DNA of 64,000 nucleotides from Microvirga sesbaniae. Its GTDB lineage: Bacteria > Pseudomonadota > Alphaproteobacteria > Rhizobiales > Beijerinckiaceae. The notes under the pieces are model-generated. The model saw only the letters and a program-made list of their open reading frames with translations, was not told the origin of the DNA and did not search any database. A program made the position numbers and the translations under genes. Positions 57,794 through 64,000 of this stretch are shown piece by piece; within the stretch, counting starts at the first letter, position 1, and each line of letters starts with the position of its first letter. Location of the stretch: the NCBI RefSeq assembly GCF_025460805.1, contig NZ_JAMXFJ010000001.1:339859-403858 (forward strand), read 5' to 3'.

Positions 57794-60472
57794 ATGACGC
57801 AGTGGGTCTATACCTTCGGGGACGGTAAGGCCGAGGGCCAGGCGGGAATGAAGAACCTGCTCGGCGGCAAGGGGGCCAATCTGGCCGAGATGTCCAATCT
57901 GGGCCTGCCGGTCCCTCCGGGCTTCACCATCACCACCGAGGTCTGCACCTATTACTACGATCACGGCCGCGCCTACCCGGAGGAGCTGAAGGCTCAGGTC
58001 GAGAGCGCCCTGGCCACTGTCGGACGCCTCGCGGGCCGCACCTTCGGGGACGCCGAGAACCCGCTTCTGGTCTCCGTCCGCTCCGGGGCCCGGGCGTCCA
58101 TGCCCGGCATGATGGACACGGTGCTCAATCTCGGCCTCAACGACGTCACCGTCGGGGCGCTCGCCCGGGGCGCGGGCGACGAGCGCTTCGCCTATGATTC
58201 CTACCGGCGCTTCATCACCATGTATTCCAACGTGGTGCTGGGCCTCGAGCACCACCATTTCGAGGAGATCCTCGACGAGTACAAGGACCGCAAGGGCTAC
58301 TCGCTCGACACGGACATGACGGCGCAGGACTGGCAGGCGATCCTGCCGCGCTACAAGAGCCTCGTCGAGAAGGAGCTCGGCCGGCCCTTCCCGCAGGATC
58401 CGCAGGAACAGCTCTGGGGGGCCATCGGGGCCGTGTTCGGCTCCTGGATGAACAGCCGCGCCATCAAGTACCGCGAGCTGCACGCCATCCCGGCGAGCTG
58501 GGGCACGGCGGTGAACGTGCAGGCCATGGTGTTCGGCAACATGGGCGAGACCTCGGCCACCGGCGTCGCCTTCACGCGCAATCCCTCGACCGGCGAGAAG
58601 GAGCTCTACGGCGAGTTCCTGATCAACGCCCAGGGCGAGGACGTGGTGGCGGGCATCCGCACCCCGCAGGACATCACCGAGAAGGCCCGCATCGCGTCCG
58701 GCTCCACCAAGCCCTCGATGGAGCAGGCGATGCCCGAGGCCTATCACGAGCTGGTGCGCATCTACGGCATCCTGGAGAAGCACTACCGTGACATGCAGGA
58801 CATGGAATTCACGGTAGAGACCGGCAAGCTCTGGATGCTCCAGACCCGCAACGGCAAGCGCACGGCGAAGGCCGCGCTGCGCATCGCGGTGGAACTCGCG
58901 AGCGAGGGCCTGATCACGCAGGAGGAGGCGATCACCCGCGTGGAGCCGGCGGCCCTCGACCAGCTGCTTCATCCCACCATCGACCCCAAGGCCGAGCGCA
59001 AGATCCTGGCCACGGGCCTGCCGGCTTCGCCGGGCGCCGCCTCGGGCGAGATCGTGTTCAACTCGGACGATGCGGAAGCGGCCAAGAAGGCCGGCCACAA
59101 GGTCATCCTCGTGCGCATCGAGACGAGCCCCGAGGACATCCACGGCATGCATGCGGCGGAAGGCATCCTGACCACCCGCGGCGGCATGACCTCGCACGCC
59201 GCGGTGGTCGCCCGCGGCATGGGCAAGCCCTGCGTGTCGGGCGCCGGCTCGATCCGCGTCGACTACGCGGCGCAGACGCTCACCGTCGCCGGCCAGACCC
59301 TGAAGAAGGGCGACGTGCTGACCATCGACGGCTCCAACGGCCAGGTGCTCGTGGGCCAAGTGAAGATGCTGGAGCCCGAACTGTCGGGCGAGTTCGCCAC
59401 CCTGATGGGCTGGGCCGACACGGTGCGGACCATGAAGGTGCGCGCCAATGCGGAGACGCCGCTCGACGCCAAGACCGCCCGCACCTTCGGGGCGGAGGGC
59501 ATCGGGCTGTGCCGCACCGAGCACATGTTCTTCGAGGGTGACCGCATCGTGGCGGTGCGCGAGATGATCCTCTCCGACGACGAGGCCGGACGCCGCGCCG
59601 CGCTCGCCAAGCTCTTGCCGATGCAGCGCAAGGACTTCGCCGAGCTGTTCTCGATCATGAGCGGCCTGCCCGTCACGATCCGCCTGCTCGATCCGCCCCT
59701 GCACGAGTTCCTGCCCCATTCGGAAGCCGAGATGGAGGAGGTGGCGAAGGCCATGAACGCCTCGGTGGACAAGCTCAAGCACCGGGCCCGCGAGCTGCAC
59801 GAGTTCAACCCGATGCTGGGCTTCCGCGGCTGCCGCCTGGCGGTGGCATATCCGGAGATCGCCGAGATGCAGGCGCGCGCCATCTTCGAGGCGGCGGTGG
59901 ACGCCGGCAAGCAGACCGGCCAGCCGGTCGTGCCGGAGGTCATGGTGCCGCTCGTCATGACGAAGGCGGAGCTCGACCTCGTGAAGGAGCGCATCGTCGC
60001 CATGGCGGAGGCGGTGGCCAAGGAAAGAGGCGTCGCGGTCGCGTATCAGGTCGGCACGATGATCGAGCTGCCGCGGGCGGCGCTGCGCGCCGGCGAGATC
60101 GCGGAATCGGCCGAGTTCTTCTCCTTCGGCACCAACGATCTCACGCAGACGACGCTCGGCATCTCGCGGGACGACGCGGCCTCGTTCCTGGGTCCCTATA
60201 CGCAGAAGGGCCTGCTGCCGGCCGATCCCTTCGTCACGATCGATCAGGACGGCGTGGGCGAGCTGGTGAAGCTCGCGGCCGAGCGCGGCAAGGAAACGCG
60301 CAAGGGCATCAAGCTCGGAATCTGCGGCGAGCACGGCGGCGATCCGGCGTCGATCCACTTCTGCCAGTCGGTCGGGCTCGACTACGTGTCCTGCTCTCCT
60401 TATCGCGTGCCGATCGCCCGCTTGGCGGCCGCGCAGGCGGCGCTGGGGAACAAGGCGGCGAGCCAGGCCTGA
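57794..60472 (+). CDS. ppdK: pyruvate, phosphate dikinase
   Basis: Converts pyruvate, ATP and phosphate to phosphoenolpyruvate, or the reverse. The 892-residue product has the N-terminal nucleotide-binding region (KNLLGGKGANLAEMSNLGLPVPPGFTI), the swivelling phosphohistidine domain with GGMTSHAAVVARGMGKPC (His468) and the PEP-binding barrel with GFRGCRLAVAYPEIAEMQ and GTNDLTQTTLG. Length and order are standard. It is followed at once by two small genes on the same strand. Confidence 0.97.
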   Translation: MTQWVYTFGDGKAEGQAGMKNLLGGKGANLAEMSNLGLPVPPGFTITTEVCTYYYDHGRAYPEELKAQVESALATVGRLAGRTFGDAENPLLVSVRSGARASMPGMMDTVLNLGLNDVTVGALARGAGDERFAYDSYRRFITMYSNVVLGLEHHHFEEILDEYKDRKGYSLDTDMTAQDWQAILPRYKSLVEKELGRPFPQDPQEQLWGAIGAVFGSWMNSRAIKYRELHAIPASWGTAVNVQAMVFGNMGETSATGVAFTRNPSTGEKELYGEFLINAQGEDVVAGIRTPQDITEKARIASGSTKPSMEQAMPEAYHELVRIYGILEKHYRDMQDMEFTVETGKLWMLQTRNGKRTAKAALRIAVELASEGLITQEEAITRVEPAALDQLLHPTIDPKAERKILATGLPASPGAASGEIVFNSDDAEAAKKAGHKVILVRIETSPEDIHGMHAAEGILTTRGGMTSHAAVVARGMGKPCVSGAGSIRVDYAAQTLTVAGQTLKKGDVLTIDGSNGQVLVGQVKMLEPELSGEFATLMGWADTVRTMKVRANAETPLDAKTARTFGAEGIGLCRTEHMFFEGDRIVAVREMILSDDEAGRRAALAKLLPMQRKDFAELFSIMSGLPVTIRLLDPPLHEFLPHSEAEMEEVAKAMNASVDKLKHRARELHEFNPMLGFRGCRLAVAYPEIAEMQARAIFEAAVDAGKQTGQPVVPEVMVPLVMTKAELDLVKERIVAMAEAVAKERGVAVAYQVGTMIELPRAALRAGEIAESAEFFSFGTNDLTQTTLGISRDDAASFLGPYTQKGLLPADPFVTIDQDGVGELVKLAAERGKETRKGIKLGICGEHGGDPASIHFCQSVGLDYVSCSPYRVPIARLAAAQAALGNKAASQA

Positions 60473-60739
60473 ATGGCTCTGTCCCGTTCCCGCCTTCTCT
60501 ACATCGGGGCGGTGCTGGCATCCGGCATCGCCATCGGGCTCCTGATGCTGCAGCGGCCTGCTTGGCAGCAGGCCGCCGTTCCTCCGGCGGCCTGGCCCTT
60601 CGCCGTCTCGCTGATCCTGGATCTCGTCGTCGGACAGCTGGCCGCCCAGGGCAGAGCCGAACCCCTGACCATGGGGGATCGATTCGTTGCGGTGATCGGC
60701 GCTGGCCTGATCGTGACCGCGATGGTAGCCTTGGGATAA
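60473..60739 (+). CDS. small membrane protein after ppdK, function unknown
   Basis: The 88-residue product starts with ATG directly after the ppdK stop, so it is probably co-transcribed. It has two or three hydrophobic segments (about residues 8-24, 40-58 and 70-86), which suggests a small inner-membrane protein. I do not recognise a family. Confidence 0.7.
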   Translation: MALSRSRLLYIGAVLASGIAIGLLMLQRPAWQQAAVPPAAWPFAVSLILDLVVGQLAAQGRAEPLTMGDRFVAVIGAGLIVTAMVALG

Positions 60740-60761
60740 CGATCGCGGGCAGGGGGCGGGG

Positions 60762-61112
60762 ATGGCGCGGCACGAGGGTTCATGCCATTGCGGCAAGGTC
60801 GCGTACGTGGTCGAGACGGATCTGCAGCAGGTCCTCGCGTGCAATTGCTCCCATTGCAGCCGGAAAGGCTATCTCCTGACCTTCGTGCCCCGGGAGGCCA
60901 TGACGCTCCTGCGCGGAGAGGAAAGCCTGTCCACCTACACCTTCAACACCCACAGGATCCGGCATCGCTTCTGTGCGGAATGCGGCTGCGCCCCCTTCGG
61001 CGAAGGGCAGAAGCCGACCGGAGAGGCCACGGTGGCGATCAACGTCCGCTGCCTCGAAGGCGTGGACCTGTCCGGGCTCGTCCCCATCCCGGTCGACGGC
61101 CGGAGCTTCTGA
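60762..61112 (+). CDS. GFA (glutathione-dependent formaldehyde-activating)/CENP-V domain protein
   Basis: The 116-residue product has the GFA zinc pattern: SCHCGKVAY (Cys8 and Cys10), ACNCSHCSRKG (three Cys near 27-32) and the C-terminal FCAECGCAP. These bind zinc. The family includes formaldehyde-glutathione enzymes, but most members, like this small one, have no proven activity. It follows the small membrane protein by 22 bases. Confidence 0.9.
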   Translation: MARHEGSCHCGKVAYVVETDLQQVLACNCSHCSRKGYLLTFVPREAMTLLRGEESLSTYTFNTHRIRHRFCAECGCAPFGEGQKPTGEATVAINVRCLEGVDLSGLVPIPVDGRSF

Positions 61113-61278
61113 GTTCGAGCCGCCCTGGCTCCGGATCGCGCCTGCCTCAGGGGCAATTGAACTGAAACGAAATATTGTTTAAATTGCTCCTTCTCGCCAG
61201 GGCGGGCAGCTCTATGTGATCAGAACAGAAGGGGTGGTGTCGGCTGGACAATCGGCGCTCCCCGTCCGAAAGCTCAGG

Positions 61279-64000
61279 ATGCCGGAGAGTGTGAGCGTTA
61301 CGACGGAGGACGTCATTCGTGACGTGCGCGGCGCCCATGCCGCAGCCAAGGACTGCGCGGCGTCGGATGGCGCAACGTCGCAGCTTCTCGCCATCCTCCA
61401 GCAGGGACCCGGATTCTTCTGCTTCCTGCGTCACGCGGACGATGTCATCACGCTGACCAACAATGCCTTCCGGCAGCTTGTCGGAGGCCGCGATATTGCC
61501 GATTGCGCCCTCGACGCAACACCGCTGGTCCGCTGGCCAGGCTTCAGGGAGCGTCTCGACGAGGCCCGCGCCGGCCTTGCGTCCCCGGACCCTCTTCGGG
61601 TGGCGGTCCTCTCGCAGACGAATGCCGGGAGCGCGGCGCAGGAGCGGTTCGTCGAGTTCTCCTTCCAGCCCGTCTGGGCCGGGGGCAGGGCGCTTCTGGG
61701 AGTGGCCGTGCACGGTCACGACGTGACCGCGCATGTCAGGGAGGTGCGGGAACTCAGCGCCAGCAACGCGCGGTCGGAGGCGGTTCTCGACGTGCTCGGC
61801 GACGGATTCGTCGTGTTCGACGAGGAATTCCGGGTCGTGAAGCTGAACCCCGCCGCGCTCAAATACGACGGGCGCCGGGCGGAGGAGATCATCGGAAAGA
61901 TCCAATGGGAGGCGTGGCCCACATTGGCAGGCTCCGCCTTGGAGATCGCCTATCGTCGGTGCCTCGCGGAACAGGTGCAGATCTCGTTCGAGCGCCGCTA
62001 TCTCGGCTTCGGCAAGGACCGGTGGCTGGAACTGCGCGTCTGCCCGGTTCCCGGCGGCATCGTCAGCTTCTATCGGGACATCACTGAACGGAAGGCCTCG
62101 GAGGAGGCCCTGCGCGCCAGCGAGGAGCGGTTCAGGGCTCTCGTCGAGGCGGTTCCCCATCAGGTGTGGGAGGCGGGACCGGACGGATCGGTCGAGTGGT
62201 CGAACGGTCGCTTCCCCGAATATCTCGGGATCACCCTCGACGACCTCGCGAACGGCGCCTGGGAGCGCATCGTCCATCCGGAGGACTATCCCATCGTCGC
62301 CCGGGCCTGGCGGCGGGCCCTGCAGGACGGGACGATCTTCGAAGGGGAGATCAGGCTGAAGCGGGCCCGCGACGGGACCTACCGCTGGTTCGTGTCGAAG
62401 GCCGTTCCCGTGCGGGACACCGACGGGGTCGTCATCCGGTGGATCGGCACGAACACCGACATCCATGATCAGAAGACGGCCGCGGAGGAACTCGTTCATC
62501 TGAACGCCAGACTGGAGAGACGGGTCGAGGAGAGCACGCGGGACCGGGATCGTCTCTGGCATCTGTCGACCGACCTCATGCTCGTGGCCGACTTCAACGG
62601 AGCGATCGTCGCGGCCAATCCGGCCTGGGGCCGCATGCTCGACTGGAGGAACGGCGATCTCGTTCAGGCATCCCTGCTCGACTTCATCCATCCCGAGGAT
62701 CGGAGCGAAGCGCACGTGGCCGTCGGGCGGCTCGCCGGGACCGTGACCACCTGCAGCGTCCAGAGCAGGCTGCGCCACCGGGACGGGTCCTACCGCTGGA
62801 TCGCCTGGACGGCCGTGTCGGACGAGCATTTCATCCACGCGGTCGGGCGGGACATCACGGCCGAGGAGCAGGCCGCCCGGGCGCTGAAACAGGCCGAGGA
62901 GGCGCTGCGGCAGTCGCAGAAGATGGAGGCGGTCGGTCAGCTGACCGGCGGCATCGCCCACGACTTCAACAATCTTCTGACCGGCGTGATCGGCAGCCTC
63001 GATCTCATCCGAACCCGCATCGCGCAGGGACGGGCAGGCGATATCGAACGCTATGTCGACGCCGCCATGTCTTCGGCGAACCGGGCGGCCGCGCTCACGC
63101 ACCGCCTTCTCGCCTTCTCCAGACGCCAGCCCCTCGATCCGAAGCCCGTCGATGCGAACGCTCTCGTGGCCTCGATGGAGGAGCTGTTCCGGCGCACGGT
63201 CCGCGAGACGATCGACGTCGAGCTGCGGGCCCGCCGAGATCTCTGGCTCACGCTCTGCGATCCCAACCAGCTGGAAAGTGCTCTTCTCAACCTGGTCATC
63301 AACGCCCGAGACGCCATGCCGGACGGAGGGTCCATCGCCATCGGGACGGACAATGTGGAACTGGACGACGCCTACGCGACCACCCAGCAGGACGTCAAAC
63401 CCGGCCCCTATGTCGCCTTGTCGGTCTCCGACACCGGGTCCGGCATGTCCGACGATGTGCTCGCGCGGGTCTTCGAGCCCTTTTTCACCACGAAACCGAT
63501 CGGGCAGGGCACCGGCCTCGGCCTCTCGATGGTCTACGGCTTCGTCAGGCAATCCGGCGGCCATGTCAGGATCGCCTCGGCCATCGGCCAGGGCACCGTC
63601 GTGACGATTTTCCTGCCGCGATATCTTGGCGACGCGGAGCCTCAGGACCCCTCCGCCACGGCCGTGCTGGGGGCGCGCGCCAAGGCTCATGAAACCGTGC
63701 TCGTGGTCGAGGACGAGACGGTCGTGCGCGGGCTCATCGTGGAGATGCTCAAGGAGCAGGGGTATCGCGTTCTGGAGGCCGAAGACGGGCCGAAAGGACT
63801 GGCGGTTCTGCAAACCGGACAGCCGATCGATCTGCTTCTGACCGATGTGGGGCTGCCCGGTCTGAACGGGCGGCAGCTGGCTGATGCCTTCCGCGCGGAG
63901 CGGCCGGATCTGAGGGTCCTCTTCATGACGGGCTACGTGGAGAGCAGCCTTCTCTCGGCGGGCTTCCTGGGACCCGGCATGGAAGTCATCGCCAAGCCCT
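61279..64000 (+). CDS. multi-PAS hybrid sensor histidine kinase, C-terminus cut by window edge
   Basis: The frame from the ATG at 61279 is open to the end of the window. In-frame GTG codons at 61216, 61234 and 61237 are alternative starts, and the best ribosome site is unclear. Three PAS/PAC regions are visible (about residues 170-275, 280-400 with GTYRWFVSKAVPV and 415-535 with GSYRWIAWTAV), after a degenerate N-terminal segment. A HisKA box has the phosphorylated His in GGIAHDFNNLLTGV, then HATPase motifs N (LVINARDAMPDGG), G1 (VSDTGSGMSDD), F (FEPFFTTKP) and G2 (GTGLGLSMVYG). A receiver domain begins (VLVVEDETVVRGL) with Asp in LLLTDVGLPG. No membrane helix or DNA-binding part is seen. Its signal is unknown. 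Confidence 0.93.
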   Translation, partial: MPESVSVTTEDVIRDVRGAHAAAKDCAASDGATSQLLAILQQGPGFFCFLRHADDVITLTNNAFRQLVGGRDIADCALDATPLVRWPGFRERLDEARAGLASPDPLRVAVLSQTNAGSAAQERFVEFSFQPVWAGGRALLGVAVHGHDVTAHVREVRELSASNARSEAVLDVLGDGFVVFDEEFRVVKLNPAALKYDGRRAEEIIGKIQWEAWPTLAGSALEIAYRRCLAEQVQISFERRYLGFGKDRWLELRVCPVPGGIVSFYRDITERKASEEALRASEERFRALVEAVPHQVWEAGPDGSVEWSNGRFPEYLGITLDDLANGAWERIVHPEDYPIVARAWRRALQDGTIFEGEIRLKRARDGTYRWFVSKAVPVRDTDGVVIRWIGTNTDIHDQKTAAEELVHLNARLERRVEESTRDRDRLWHLSTDLMLVADFNGAIVAANPAWGRMLDWRNGDLVQASLLDFIHPEDRSEAHVAVGRLAGTVTTCSVQSRLRHRDGSYRWIAWTAVSDEHFIHAVGRDITAEEQAARALKQAEEALRQSQKMEAVGQLTGGIAHDFNNLLTGVIGSLDLIRTRIAQGRAGDIERYVDAAMSSANRAAALTHRLLAFSRRQPLDPKPVDANALVASMEELFRRTVRETIDVELRARRDLWLTLCDPNQLESALLNLVINARDAMPDGGSIAIGTDNVELDDAYATTQQDVKPGPYVALSVSDTGSGMSDDVLARVFEPFFTTKPIGQGTGLGLSMVYGFVRQSGGHVRIASAIGQGTVVTIFLPRYLGDAEPQDPSATAVLGARAKAHETVLVVEDETVVRGLIVEMLKEQGYRVLEAEDGPKGLAVLQTGQPIDLLLTDVGLPGLNGRQLADAFRAERPDLRVLFMTGYVESSLLSAGFLGPGMEVIAKP

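Noticed and set aside
57773..60844. An open frame of 1023 codons on the minus strand opposite ppdK
   Set aside because: It mirrors a fully recognisable pyruvate phosphate dikinase and has the Arg/His/Gly-rich composition of an antisense shadow.

Overview
The window is 64 kb of GC-rich chromosomal DNA from an alphaproteobacterium, most likely a member of the Hyphomicrobiales (Rhizobiales) close to Methylobacteriaceae such as Microvirga. The genus is inference. The order is supported by CcrM, a two-gene P-protein glycine cleavage operon behind a tandem glycine riboswitch, separate atpF and atpF' genes, the cta gene order, an IalB-family protein, a SAM-II riboswitch and the smc-dsbA-dciA-mutY arrangement. 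Nearly all of it is core housekeeping DNA. I see no rRNA, tRNA, prophage, IS transposase or CRISPR array.

Layout: (1) 1-9.7 kb, minus strand: an M16 peptidase cut by the left edge, thrC, then a complete aa3 cytochrome oxidase cluster (ctaC-ctaD-ctaB-coxF-ctaG-ctaE, then DUF983 and SURF1) with an FNR/FixK-type dyad upstream of ctaC. (2) 9.9-12.8 kb: an IalB-like periplasmic protein, a lipoprotein and a CorC/HlyC-type CBS membrane protein. (3) 12.8-18.3 kb: tandem glycine riboswitch and gcvT-gcvH-osmC-gcvPA-gcvPB. (4) 18.6-22.1 kb: HAD phosphatase and the F0 operon atpI-atpB-atpE-atpF'-atpF with a recognisable promoter, internal hairpins and a terminator. (5) 22.2-28.1 kb: smc, dsbA, dciA and divergent mutY. 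(6) 28.2-32.1 kb: LysR regulator and an Fbp-type ABC permease and binding protein without an ATPase gene. (7) 32.2-39.7 kb: ccrM, rnhB, radical SAM protein, moaB, zinc peptidase, uracil-DNA glycosylase and MGMT, rich in DNA maintenance genes. (8) 39.9-51.4 kb: ETF-ubiquinone oxidoreductase, TPR protein, ispE, metQ under a SAM-II riboswitch, a secreted GH113-like glycosidase with RTX, Calx-beta and cadherin-like modules, ispB, DUF2007, trmN6-like methyltransferase and a small Tyr-rich secreted protein. (9) 51.7-64 kb: S49 peptidase, glyQ, a DUF559 endonuclease cassette bounded by inverted repeats, glyS, L,D-transpeptidase, ppdK, a GFA protein and a multi-PAS hybrid histidine kinase cut by the right edge.

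Three repeat families lie between the genes. Family 1 is a dispersed pair of GC-rich palindromes of about 95 bp (REP/BIME-like), present in more than ten places in both orientations. Family 2 is an element of about 100 bp bounded by CTAG and carrying GCATCGGA and CGCACGATGCGC ends; in two places its edge CTAG carries the stop codon of the neighbouring gene. Family 3 is the inverted terminal repeat (about 44 bp) around the DUF559 endonuclease gene inserted between glyQ and glyS. This cassette is the best candidate in the window for an under-described mobile system. Many long open frames opposite the real genes are artefacts of high GC and were left out.
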